From Anthonomus grandis grandis (lineage: Eukaryota; Arthropoda; Insecta; Coleoptera; Curculionidae), in contig NC_065553.1 in NCBI RefSeq assembly GCF_022605725.1, forward strand, positions 2,294,001 to 2,358,000: DNA of 64,000 nucleotides. Reading direction: 5' to 3'. The notes under the pieces are model-generated. The model worked only from the letters and a program-made list of their open reading frames with translations, did no database searches and was not told the DNA's origin. A program made the translations under genes and the position numbers. This document shows, in pieces, positions 46,717 to 58,297 of the stretch. Numbering within the stretch: position 1 is the stretch's first letter; each line of letters starts with the position of its first letter.

Positions 46717-46930
46717 AGTTACTTTTGTCCGACTGATCCAAAGGTAAAACTAGATTTTTTGTACCAGTAACGGTTTTCGTATAAACGCAATTCTTCAACA
46801 AACAAAATAATCCCTCCGATAGAGCACTCTTGTTTCAGGAACTTTTCTTTCACCAATTCTATGGTAAGACTAAATTTTTATACCAGTAACAGTTTCCCAA
46901 AAACCGCATTTTTTTTTAAATATTAAAGAA
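46717..46930. repeat. Two 121-bp tandem units at the centre of the satellite
   Basis: GGTAAAACTAGATTTTTTGT followed by ACCAGTAACGGTTTTCG (about 46742-46780) recurs as GGTAAGACTAAATTTTTATA, CCAGTAACAGTTTCCC (about 46863-46900). Confidence 0.7.
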
Positions 46931-47399
46931 AAATATCATATAGAATATTAAACCAAGAAACCAGAATCAGTTATATCCACCAAACCGTAAAATTGGTCAC
47001 GTTTTGGATTTGGGGCATGAAAAAATTCTGTTTCAATGAGTACTATCTCCATCATTTCTTCTCTCTTTAATTCTTAAAATTATTTCTAAAATGATGTTTA
47101 ATATTTAATTTCTCAGTCTTTAAGGGCTTGATAACCAGTTTCATTTAATATTTCTTTTGTCAGTTTTTTTGGTGTCATTTTCTCCTTGTCTATTATAAAT
47201 GTTGTAATTGGTTATAATCCTTGTTAGCAATTAATATAAATGTGGAATAAGAGATATCGGTGTGTAATTTTCTATTTTTACTTCAGCATAGATAATACCT
47301 TGTGTCAGGCATTTATTAAAGATGATTTTGGTAGCCCGATATTATCATCACCTAGGGTATTTTATGACATTTTTTAGATCTTAATCAATCATTCATAAT

Positions 47400-48870
47400 T
47401 AATTATCAATTATTTTCCATGTTATTCCAGACGTTTGGGGTCATTTTCCAATAGATTCCTAGACTTTTCAATAGAATTCTTGGGTGTTCCTTACTTTTCA
47501 ATTTATTTTAGCCATTAGGAGCTATTTTCAATATTATTTTAGAAAATTTAAGTTATTTTAAAATTCTTTCTGATACTTGAAATTTTATGTATACCAGCCA
47601 TTTTAAGTTATTTTTAAATTTATGATGTCATTTTAGGTACTTTTTATGTTTTCAATGTAATTTATCACTTTTCTTCATTATTCATATATTTGCAAGTCGA
47701 TTTTGTTTCAGCAATTTAAAACAACTCCTTTAAGACAGCAGATATTGTGGTAAATTTTTTCTTTTAAGACATTTTTTAGATATTTATAATATTTTTAATT
47801 TATTTAGGCAGTTCATATAGTGATTTATTTGGTCCAGTAATTTGAAGTTTATTCTTGGTAGTTAAAGTAATTTTTCATTTATTTCAATTATTCAAAGCCA
47901 ATTGCAATTTTATTCCAGGAATTTGAGATAATTTTACGTCCTGACTATTGAAGTAAGTTCTTACTAATTGCAGATATTTGACGTAAATTTCAATATTATT
48001 CCTGGCATTTAAAGTTGCTGATATTGTGGCTTATTTGCTCTAAGAATTGTAATTTTTCTCTTGGTATTTTAATTTTTTATTTATTTCAGATATTTCAAAG
48101 TAATTTCAAATTTATTTCTAGTATTTTATTATAGCTACTGGAGATTATGAATTATGTCTTTTACTTATTTGAAATAATTTTTCACGTTTTCCATGTACTT
48201 AAAGTGACTATAAATTTTATTTCAGGCATCTAAAGTAATCATGTCACATTTATTTTAGATATTTATAGTCAATTCTGTTACAGTAATTTGAGGCAATTTT
48301 AGGCTTCGTCCTAATAACTGCAGTTATTTCATATTTATTTTTAATTTGATGCAAATTTCAATTTTTTTCCAAATATTTAATTTATTGTTACTGATTTTGT
48401 GTTTTACTTATACAAAGAATGTTAAGTTTTCTTCTGGTATTTGAATCTGGTAATTTCTCATTTATTTCAGATGTCTAGAAACATTTTTTTAAGAGGTATG
48501 AAATAATTTTGTTTTTTTTTTTAATTTGAATTTATCATTTATTTCAGATATTTGGAAGGAATTTCAATTTTACTTCCGTATTTCATTTTATCCATTGGAT
48601 ATTTTGGTTTATGTCTTCCAGGCATTTAAAGTAATTTTTCATGTTTTCTACGTATTTGAATTGAATTTAAATTTTATTACAGACATTTAAAGTAGTACCT
48701 ACCAAGCAGTCGACATTGTGGTTTACTTGCTCCAGAAATTTAAAGTTTCTTTTTGGTATTTTACAAGTCAATTTACAATTATTTTGGATATTTGAAAGCA
48801 ACATTAATTATATTACAAGTGTTTCATTTTAGCAATTGGAAATTGTAGTCTAGGTATTTCAGGCATTAGT
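47400..48870 (-). repeat. Degenerate AT-rich satellite, right arm in opposite orientation
   Basis: The same phrases appear as reverse complements: TTTTATTCCAGGAATTTGAG, ATTTATTTCAGATATTT, TTTAAAGTTTCTTTTTGGTA, CAGTCGACATTGTGGTTTAC (about 48706). With 44995-46690 this makes a head-to-head or tail-to-tail arrangement with a non-satellite centre of about 700 bp. Confidence 0.7.
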
Positions 48871-48889
48871 GCTAATTGTATTTTTTCTA

Positions 48890-49320
48890 CGGTGATATCG
48901 GGCAATTTTTCCGATTAAAACTTGAGAAATTTTTTAATGTTTGTAGAATTGAACATATTCAGTCAATTGGATTATTAGTAGAAAAATGCAACTAATACAA
49001 AAAACCACTACATCTTGCTTACGTTGACTTTAATAAGGCGTTCAATTCAGCAGAATTGTGAGCAATTTTTGATGTTTTAAATAATACAAAAGTTGACTCG
49101 AGATATAAGAATCTATTGAAAAAATATATAATAACGTAATGCAATAATAGAAATACCAGAACATATTGAAACTAACAAGCCTAGACCTAGAGCTGATATC
49201 ATATCTTCAAAGTTATTCACTTTTACATTAGAAGATATTTTCCAACTACAAGAATGGAATAGAAAGGGCATAAGCATGGACAGGAAATATCTCAACCATT
49301 TTCAATTTGCGGATGATGTT
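48890..49320 (+). pseudogene. Non-LTR reverse transcriptase fragment, RTE-like
   Basis: It reads YVDFNKAFNSAEL, VLNNTKVDSRYKNLLKKYI and IPEHIETNKPRPRADIISS; then KLFTLTLEDIFQLQEWNRKG followed by ISMDRKYLNHFQFADDV, an intact FADD box. Stops occur after AEL and near 49138. It is probably the RT of the element whose endonuclease end is at 44404-44772, with the satellite between the two. Confidence 0.8.
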
Positions 49321-49334
49321 CATCCATCAATCAA

Positions 49335-49530
49335 GTCAATCATCGATCAAGTCAATCCGTCGGTGTCAAATTTAAGGAATTTAATTTCATTGTATCTGGA
49401 TAATATTTTCTGGTTGTTTCTTAATTGTAGTGTAAGTTGTTTTTTGTTAGACTCTTAAAAATTTTTCTTAATAGAGAAAATGTACTTCAGAACCAAAAAT
49501 TCATGTAACTAGACTCGTAGAAATTTATTA
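49335..49530. repeat. Diverged direct repeat, right copy (partner 44205-44395)
   Basis: TCAATCCGTCGGTGTCAAAT, TTAATTGTAGTGTAAGTTGT, TTTTTCTTAATAGAGAAAAT and GAACCAAAAATTCATGTAAC match the left copy in order. Confidence 0.65.
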
Positions 49531-50454
49531 TTACCACATTGTTAATTTAATTAATAATTAATTGCATTATAAGAACCTCAAGAGAAGTACAAACATAGCA
49601 TAAAATACTGAATTAATTTTTATTCATACGATTAAAGGGCTCGCCGTATGCAATTCATTAAAGGCCTTTCTCTCTGATGCCCTTCCATTACTGCGGGGTA
49701 TATTTACTCTACTGTAGATTGTAGACTTTAATAAGGGCATTGATTAAAAGGGCTCTAGATATGCCTTCAGTAATGCACTCGAGGATTTTCCGGCCAAGTT
49801 TAATCGAAGTTCTGTTGGTTGAGTATTGAAGCACGCCCTTTTAGATTAACTAATGATTCTTGGCGTTTTTGCTTGAGTTTTAATTTTTTTTTTAAATAAC
49901 TTTTCAAGTAAATGCACATTTTATTATTTACGAGCGTAAACATATTTAAACTATTACTTCCTGGCACACGGATCCCTTTTTCGGTCTCACGAAACTAAAA
50001 CAATAATAAATCTTCCATTGAAGTTAGTTTCCTCGTTATAGCTAAGTGCCCAGATCGGATCCTGGCAGCGGTATATCAAATTCCGTCTCTGAAAGAATTT
50101 GGCATCTCGCAGCTAAATGGAATTCCAGCGCTATATACATTAGGGACTCTCTCGGCTTCCTTTTCTTCCTCTTCTTCTTCATATTGACAGTATCGGTTTT
50201 TAGTCCTTAAGTTTTCTTAAAAATACGAAAACTCCGGATTTGGCAGCGGCAGCTCAGTTTAAACGAACGTATTATTGGGGACTGCGATGGATAAAATTAC
50301 CATAGAGATGGTATTCGAAAGACCAATTGAATTAAATAAGGATCACGGTCTTTAAATAGTATCAAATTTATTATTGAATTTGCGCTTCTTTTATTGAGGT
50401 TTTAATCCATCTTATTTAACATACAATATCTTAATTAAGTGTTCAAATTCTGTT
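49531..50454. other. No recognised gene; contains a pyrimidine-rich tract
   Basis: TTCCTTTTCTTCCTCTTCTT (about 50158) is the only notable low-complexity tract. The stretch is GC-richer at 50040-50300 but lacks a motif I know. Confidence 0.4.
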
Positions 50455-50592
50455 CGCTGAGGTGGAGATTTCCCATATTGTGTATATGATCGTGGTGAAA
50501 GTATACTTCCCTTAAATATAATGACTGACCTGATTTAATTATTTTGTAAATTAAATTATACATATGACATTTTTCTCTATTCCTCATATTTG
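50455..50592 (-). pseudogene. C-terminal scrap of a second copy of the 33-35 kb non-LTR element
   Basis: The minus strand reads KCHMYNLIYKIIKSGQSLYL and REVYFHHDHIHNMGN, closely matching KCHMYNLIYKITKSDQPPYL and RDLFFHDDYRHNVRN at 33540-33660. The two are clearly the same family. Confidence 0.8.
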
Positions 50593-51289
50593 CTATAAAA
50601 TTTGAATTCAGATAAGGTGTAACATAATTTTTATACGGAATATTAAAAGAAAAATGTATAAAAATATTTTGCTTTACCCATGAATGGTTTCTTTAATCTA
50701 GCACTTGCACAAGATCTTACGACAACTTTTAGGCACTAGTTATCAATTCATTTACTTAAATTTTGACAAAATTCAAGAGATTAAATGTGATCTTGCTATT
50801 TATTTAGAAGCTTCATCTACTATGGCATGACATTATAGTATAATAATTTATCTATTAGAGGCGCATTTTAGTATGTTTTACAACATCTTAAACTTTACTT
50901 ACGTTATCAGTTTTTCACCAGAACTACATCATATCGAACTGTTTGTCATTTGGCAGTCGTTTAGTTTTAGTCAAATTTATTTTTGAGGGGACATTTTTTA
51001 GGTTAGTTTTCAATCAAATTGCAGCAGCCCTCTTAGAAGGGCGGACAAAACCTCTAAAATTTTAAATAGAAAGGGGGGTCGAGTAATTTAAAAGATCTGT
51101 TAATTACCTTTTTAAGAATACCACATTCTTTATCTTTTTATTAAAATTTTATAAGAAACAAATTAAAACCGTAAAGATATTTATTTTTTTAAGTAATAAG
51201 TATTGCAATGAAATAGAACATATAACGGACAAAAGTAATAAAGGGTAACCTATTTATAAAATGTTTAGAATAATTTCCGTTCTTTTCCA
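50593..51289. other. No recognised gene
   Basis: AT-rich, short frames only. Confidence 0.4.
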
Positions 51290-52560
51290 AACAGTAATAG
51301 TCAGTTTTCAAATTCCTTTCTAACATTTTAAAAAAGTTCTGCCTGGATTTCTCTACACGCCGCTGTGATTCTTCTTTTTAAATCTTCCAAGTTACTAGGT
51401 TGTGTCTTGAAAACAATTGATTTTAAATGCTCCCATAAAAAATCTATAGGTGATAAATCGGGTGATCGTGACGGCTGTTCAATTGATCCCCGTCGATGAA
51501 TACATATGCCAGGAAATATATCATTTAATTCTTCTCTAACCGAAAGAAAATAGTGTAGTGTGTTAATTTATATTTATTTTTAGTAACTTGGGAGCATTTG
51601 ATTGAGTACACTTTATAACCAGATAGGAGCATAACACATTATAATTATTTTATTTCTTATTTTATTCACATCTCAAAAGTGCTAGTCATTCACCAATATA
51701 TCATAACCAACAACTAACAAACATCAGTTGTCTATGTCAATGTCTGACTTTACATCAATAGGCAATTTCAAAGTATACTCTGTTTATATACCTCAAATAG
51801 TGAAGTTTTAACTCGTTGGAAAAATATTAATTTTTTTTCCAAAATCATATTACCCGCTGCATCAGTTTGATTTTCTAAGCTTTATGTTATTAAGGGGTCT
51901 ATAGCGCCTTTTAGCAGATAAAGATAAAGTTGGATTTTCTTCAATAAATAATGGTCCTATAATAGAATTTCCAAGAATACCAGCCCAAAGATTTATCTTC
52001 TCTGGATACTGCGCGTGACCTTCTCTAAAAATTCACGAATTTTCATTACTCCAGTAGTAACAATTTTGTTGACATTTCCATGGTAAAAAAATGAACACTC
52101 ATCAGTAAAACAAATATTCTGTAAAATATTTTAGTTTTCGTTTATAAAATTATTTGTGACATTATTTCACAAGACTCAATTCTTTTATCAAAATCGTCAT
52201 CAAAAAGCTGTTAAAGAATTTGCAATTTATACGGGTGAAATTAATGTAGCTTTAGAGCTTTTCTTACTGTTTCATGAAATATTCCTGTGAGTAAAGGGTT
52301 CCGCATTAAAGGTGCCTAAAACTTCCAGTTCTGCAGCTTAATCCAAAACACGATGATTTCTTCTTTTTTTGTTTGCAACCGAACTAGTTTCCATAAACTT
52401 AGCAATTAAGTTTAAAACATATTTATGATTTAATTGACTAAGACTATCTTTCGTTAAACAATGCTGCGTTTTTCTTGCATATCTTTGACATTCCCCGTAA
52501 ATAAGAATAATTTCCGTTCTTTGCTCAAGATTAAAGATTAAACCATTTTTTAAGAAATAC
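51290..52560 (-). pseudogene. Tc1/mariner transposase, decayed
   Basis: The minus strand carries LFDDDFDKRIESCEIM (about 52180-52230), FTDECSFFYHGNVNK with the first catalytic D (about 52065-52115), WAGILGNSIIGPLFIEE-like text (about 51930-51995), and then, after about 340 bp of unrelated sequence (51552-51890), YYFLSVREELNDIFPG, RRGSIEQPSRSPDLSPIDF with the third D, and LEDLKRRITAACREIQAELF. The second catalytic D region lies in the lost or interrupted part. Confidence 0.8.
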
Positions 52561-52839
52561 TTAAGAGCCTACAACGCTTGACTTTTTTGTATGCTTTCTG
52601 ACAATTTAACTAATTTGTCAATCGTTACTTAGGTGATTGCCGCGCAAGTACTAGTTGACGAAATCTATGTTTGCATGATTTTTTAATTGACATCCTATAT
52701 GCATTGTTCACCAAAAATAAGTGAAAGAGGTACGAATGTCATTAACTTGCTAGGGTCTTACTTCTATTGACTTAAATGTTGATGTTAAAAAGTCTACGCA
52801 GATAAGCTATCAAGGCATATTCTTCATAAAGATCTTGGA

Positions 52840-53165
52840 TGCACCCTTACAAAATGCAGGTCGTGCAATCTCTTAATAGCCGTGAACAACGAATCCGATT
52901 TTGTGAAACTACCAGACTGAAAGAAAATAAAAACCAAGTTAAGAACTTATGGATGAGTGATGAGGTACACCTCCACCTCTCAGGTTTTGTTAATAAATAA
53001 CACTTTAGACACTGGGCTGGGATAAACTCTCGCTTGTTCAACTTCATGCTCAAAAAGTCACTGTATGGTATGCAGTTTCGGCAAATGGAATCATCGATTC
53101 ATATTTTTTTGAAGCTGAAAATACTGTTATTGACACATTACTTCTGAGCGATGCGTTGCAATGAT
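52840..53165 (+). pseudogene. Tc1/mariner transposase, middle fragment
   Basis: The frame reads HPYKMQVVQSLNSREQRIRF, MSDEVHLHLSGFVNK with the first catalytic D, HFRHW, then AQKVTVWYAVSANGIIDSYF. These are the landmarks of the middle of the transposase. The rest of the catalytic domain is missing. Confidence 0.75.
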
Positions 53166-53299
53166 TTAGAGTATCCTCTTAGCACAACATGATCGTTTTT
53201 ATAGCATTAATGTCAATAGTTAGTATCGTTGATAGTTCTGTGTATATTTTAATAACGTTTCACTAGTTTTACAGTCTAATTTCATTTTTTTAAGACTAA

Positions 53300-54030
53300 A
53301 TTACATTAATATTCCACTTACTGAGACACAGCGCATAGAAATCTTGATGATGATTGGCTACGGTATCGAGTTAGAATGTGTCAGGAAGTTTGTGAGTTAT
53401 TAATTCAAAATTACTCCAATCCTCCGCCAATTTGGCAACTAATAATTAGTAAGATTAAGCAGAAGTTTAGTCAATTCGGTCATATAACAGATTTTCTAAG
53501 ATGTCGTCGATCTCAAGTTGCTGAAAATAAGCAGCTAGAAGTTTTATTGGCAATCCAAGATAATCAGCATGTATTTTCTTGCCAGGTAGCAAAGGACATG
53601 GATATTGGAAGAACAAGTGATCTTAAAATACTATATATGAATAAATACCACCCTTAAAAGATGCAAGTTCATCAAGAATTTTTGGAAGGAAACTTTAAGA
53701 GCCGTCTTGTATTTTATGAGCTTTTGCAAAATATCGTTTAAAGTTTTTTTCTTTGAAGAAAATTTAATAGAAAGGGATCTTAAAGAGCAACTTACTTGAG
53801 CTCTGGCTATAATCTTTCGCGAGATAAAACAACCGGGTTCGTCACATCACAACATCTGGTTCTAACAAGATAGCACTCCCCCACATTTTGCTCTGGAACT
53901 TATTTGCACGATACTTTCCCAAATAGGTGGATTGGAAGGAGTGGTGATATTAAGTGGCCACCAAGATCACCCGATCTAATACCAATAGACTATTGCTTAT
54001 AAACATAAATAAGAAATAAAGTAAAAGTAT
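53300..54030 (+). pseudogene. Tc1/mariner transposase, third copy in this cluster
   Basis: The N terminus is LTETQRIEILMMIGYG, shifting frame to SKIKQKFSQFGHITDFLRCR, ENKQLEVLLAIQDNQHVFS and MNKYHP*KMQVHQEF. It then jumps to FPNRWIGRSGDIKWPPRSPD and LIPIDYCL (third catalytic D region, about 53920-54000). The stretch with the first two catalytic residues is absent or unreadable. The start resembles the copy at 21002. Confidence 0.75.
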
Positions 54031-54039
54031 AACTTGGCC

Positions 54040-55885
54040 ATAACTGTATCAGGACACTCCGGTTTGTCCATGGATGGTCTCGGTAATCCAGAAACAACAT
54101 CCCGGTTCCAGAAATATCCTGTCAGAGATAGACCATAAATTAAAACTAGACGTAACCTAAACATTATTTTCTTGCCGCACTTATTAAAAGCACAGTTAAT
54201 TGCAACAATTATGTTTGCCTTATAATAATAAAAATAATGTCGACTCAGGTTGATCGAGTCGGTTTTTCAATTTTCAAATTTCGAATAAAAATAACTCTAA
54301 AATGCTTGGACTTCTCTACTGCTTTTGACAATTTTGATAGTTAGCGGCCTTTGAAGAGTGCTATCAAATGCTATTGATAAAAATTTAATCTCTTAAAAAC
54401 ACTTTCTTACTCGCTAAAATACGGCTCATATTTAAATAACCTTATTTCAATTATTTACGTGTAAATTTTTTACTGACGTATAAAATATATACAACCGATT
54501 TATTTAATAATAAAGAAATAAATCTCGGAAAAAAAACACACAAAAGAAACGATCAGTTTCAACAGCGGGATACACGTGTAAAATAGAAAGAAATATAGGC
54601 CGGAAAATCCCTATCAGGGCTCTTTATCATCCCCTCCGAAATTCCTCGCGATATGTGTTTTTATTCGCCATATTTGTATTTTATATGGGGAATTTCGAAC
54701 GGGGGGTCGTTTCAGGAGCCGTCTGGACGCCAAAACCATTCAACGGAACCTTTGGGATAGTCCCAGACGGCTTAGTTATAAGCCCTTTTGTGAAAGGATA
54801 ATATCTTTTTTGTTTATGTTGTTGTTTAAAAATTTTATTACTTTATTAAATTATTCATTGCATAATACAGACTTGGTGATTAATTTTTTTTAGTCAGATG
54901 TTAGTTAGACACAAAATAATTTAATACAAAAAAAAATCTGCAAATACCAATTTTATTTTTATACCTAACTATATTGAACTGATGTTTTACTTTATAGAAA
55001 AAGCCAATAATGATTATTAGATCATTAGAATCGAGATCATTAGATTAGAGATCAATATAGAAAATAATGATTTTTATTTATTTAAACATACACGTAAATA
55101 AACAAAGACTCAAAGAAAATGTCACGTCTGATATTTCGATTCCCTTTTTGCCGAAATCTACTTTACGTTATCCATTTTGAATGTAAACAGGCACAAACAG
55201 CCCAAACCGACAAAAAAATAAATTTGTCAAGTCAATTTACCTAGAGGCACATCCCATGATACCGGGGAGGGTTAAAAATATGAAATATTTGATCTGAATA
55301 CATACAAATCTTATCGAGTTTTTCTGTTTGTATAATATGAAATTTTACTAACAAAATATTTTCGTGTTGAAAAAAATTATATAAATGAAATACGGTAAAG
55401 ACCCACAGAATCGTTACTCTATATTTATACTTGTAAGAACTCATTTGATTTATATATGCCTTCGACAGAGATTGCCCGATTATTAACCCACGAACTGTCA
55501 AGTCAATTCACCCACCTAGTCTATTTAGCGATTATTACCTACAATGCAAAATGAACTGATTTATTATCCAAGCTTAGACGAACCAACTAGTGACACTCTA
55601 TGGGTGGTAGATGGCGATGGTCTTTGACTCGATATCTTATGTTACAAGCAGAACTGATTTTGTCAGGCCAATATTTAGTTTTAAATCGAAAATTTAGAAC
55701 TATTTAATGGCTCTATGGGGTCTCTTAAATTGGGTCAAAAGTTCACCTATTTCTAGTTAGTTAACTGAAAAATGAAAAATATATCCAATGGTTTTTGTAA
55801 GACAAATTTTTTTTTTTAAATTACATACCTGGAGGTATACAAAAAATGTATTTAATAGACGAGTGTAAAAAAAATTATAAAGATT
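54040..55885. other. No recognised gene; one hairpin
   Basis: AT-rich with a GC-richer island at about 54590-54790 holding a hairpin. The 86-codon minus frame at 55241-55501 shows no known motif. Confidence 0.4.
54717..54772. repeat. Hairpin with 10-bp perfect stem
   Basis: AGCCGTCTGG (54717-54726) and CCAGACGGCT (54763-54772) enclose a 36-nt loop. The stem can extend by three pairs with one bulge. It sits in a GC-richer island. Confidence 0.65.
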
Positions 55886-55889
55886 TTTT

Positions 55890-56130
55890 TTTAATCGAAA
55901 AATCTCAAAGTTTGAAGGTCGATATCTCCGCTTCTATGGGCACTATACTAAACAGTTTTGTCTTAGTTTCGTCGAATCCAACGAGATTATCCGTAAGGTT
56001 GTAGCTCTAATATTAGCCGAGATATTGCATTTTTAGGGCTTACTTTTTCGCTCAAAAACGAGGTCGAAAAATGACTTTTTCTGTATTTTTAAAGTGCTCT
56101 CGTTCCCTTAGTTCGGCTCGAATCCCAGTA
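55890..56130. repeat. Diverged direct repeat, left copy (partner 62788-63035)
   Basis: CGCTTCTATGGGCACTATAC, GAATCCAACGAGATTATCCG, AAAAACGAGGTC and TTCCCTTAGTTCGGCTCGAA recur in order in the right copy. The two copies lie outside both parts of the pogo-split pseudogene. Confidence 0.75.
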
Positions 56131-56504
56131 TAACCCGATGTTCTTGTAATATACTGCCGTCCTAAGCCAAAAAGACGCATCTCAAGATTTTAAGTTTTTG
56201 AGTTATTGCGACTTATCGGTTTTTTATTACAGCACTCGTATTTATTTAATTTTTGATTTTTTTTTTAGTTATTTGTAGTAATGTGTTTGAGTAATAAATA
56301 ACTTTGAAGTTTTATTTGTTTACAAAAAGATTTTTAGTTAAAAATGAGATGCCCCTATTGCGCTTAGGATTTTAGTACAAATTTTCGATACGTCAAGAAG
56401 GCAATTGCATTTTGCTAATATTATTATTAAATATTTGTTAATATTACAAAAGAAATGGACAGCTTAATGGTTTAACATAGCAGCTTACAAAAAAATACTA
56501 ACAT

Positions 56505-57833
56505 TTTAGTTTGAGTCATCGTCTTGGGAAACTGGAAGGTCTTTCCAAAACTGAAGCCTGTTCTTCATTATTGCACTGAGGTTTTTTATTATTAACTCTT
56601 TCTTTTTAGATGAAATTCTAAAAAATTAGACCTTTTGTTGTTTTTTTGGTGGTGGCAGTATTTTATTTCTTGTAATTTTGACAGTAAGAAAATCAAGTGT
56701 AATTTTTGGACCATTGAAGTCATCTTGGTATATGAATATGGGAACCCCTTTGGACAGATACTTGGACTATTACATTTAGATATGGCCGGGGGTTAATTCT
56801 ACTAAGTTTTTATTGCGAGGTGTAATCCTCCCAAAGAAAAAAATGCTGTAACTCCATTGGCATAACTTCAGTTTGCCGTGCGGATTGTTTTACGGCTTGA
56901 ACAAAATCTGCAAAATCGTATAGTTTGTTGCCCATCTTTTTCATTGACTGTTCAACTTTGTGATAAAACGAATCCGCGGCCATAAATGTATGGTATTAGC
57001 ATTAATTTCATGAGAATTAACAATGTAGAGCAAAAATGAAAATAATGACCAATTTTTATTTTGCGCGGAGTAATTATGTTCAGTTTTCTTAAATTTTACA
57101 ACGGTTTAAATCAAGTAGTTCATTATTCATTCTATTTCAAATTTTCATTAAACTTTAAACTTTAACTCAATTTTGCTTGGCTCACTGTGTAGAAACAGTT
57201 AGTTAAAGTATTTCTATTCAAATGCATCCAAAAGAATGTTTTGAGGCCTTATAAAAAGATGCGCGTCCAACATACTGAACCAGTTTGTTGAAACCCATTA
57301 TCAGAAGAAGTAAATTCGCTAATCCGCATCGCTCACGCATCTAGTACCACCCGATACAATCCCGTATTTATGGGATAAACCGCAGTTCGTACTGAGAAAA
57401 AGCTGGCCTGCTAACGCGACTACAAATTGTCAAAAAACAATAAATACAGTCCACTTTTCTCAACAGTGAGCTTTCGATACAGTACTTTCTTTGCAAAATT
57501 AAAAATCAAATAGACAAATTATCAAGCTATAATGTTATTTTCACAGCGTCTCTCTTCACAAGGAAAAACTGGTAAAATGTGCTTATTAATTCATCTTTAC
57601 TGCGTTTAAACACGGCGTCATGTCAAATGGCGGCAAACGTTTTGTCATTCTTTTTTGTGCCAATTGGTACAAAGCTCTCATTGTAATCTGTTTGTGAAAA
57701 TTGCAGTTTTAAATGTTTCCAGTCTTGACAGCATAATAACTTTTTCAAGGCCTGCGCAGTATATAATCTTACCTGGTTCTTCTGGTTGACTACCATCATC
57801 TCGGTAATTTCCTCGCGACTTTGTTGCTCTGTC
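56505..57833 (-). pseudogene. Arthropod multicopy gene of unknown function, part 2 (3' side)
   Basis: On the minus strand: RATKSRGNYRDDGSQPEEPG and EKVIMLSRLETFKTAIFTNR; then SFVPIGTKKNDKTFAAI and FKRSKDELISTFYQFFLVKR up to about 57540; then, after about 460 bp of other sequence, NYSAQNKNWSLFSFLLYIVN, MAADSFYHKVEQSMKKMGNK, LYDFADFVQAVKQSARQTEV, PIFIYQDDFNGPKITLDFLT and a C terminus near 56510. Frameshifts and stops are frequent. I recall this motif series (QKV...LPRL, F.PIG, D.C..QNKNW, ADSFH..VE) from recurrent unnamed insect proteins, probably transposon-encoded nucleases, but cannot confirm a family. The pogo insertion cuts it at 57834. Confidence 0.6.
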
Positions 57834-58297
57834 TAGGGTAAACTACCCAATTGTTGGCACCTTAAGGAGATAGCTACAAGTTTTTTTTCATAAGAAAAAA
57901 AATATATGAAATAGAGACACTTTACACAATTTTTGACAAATAAAAATCTCTAAAGAGTTAAACAATAACAAAAAAAACTCGAAATATTTATCAAAAATTA
58001 GTTGAAACTGCAAAAATTCTCAAATTTAGCAAATTTCCAATAGTTGGCACCTTAGAGCCAATTGTTGGCACCCTATTTCACCTGAAATAATAAAAGCGAA
58101 ACAAATTTTAAAAGAAACATTTATTGAGAAATGTACCTATTAATGCCTTGTGTACCCTTATACTGTACTATTTATACCCTATGTGTTAAAAATTTAGACT
58201 AACTAAATTAACAGTCATCCAGTTTATAAATTTAGCACAGAACAAAATAAAAAAAAAATGATTTTAAACTAAAATAGGGCAATAACATGCAGTTAAC

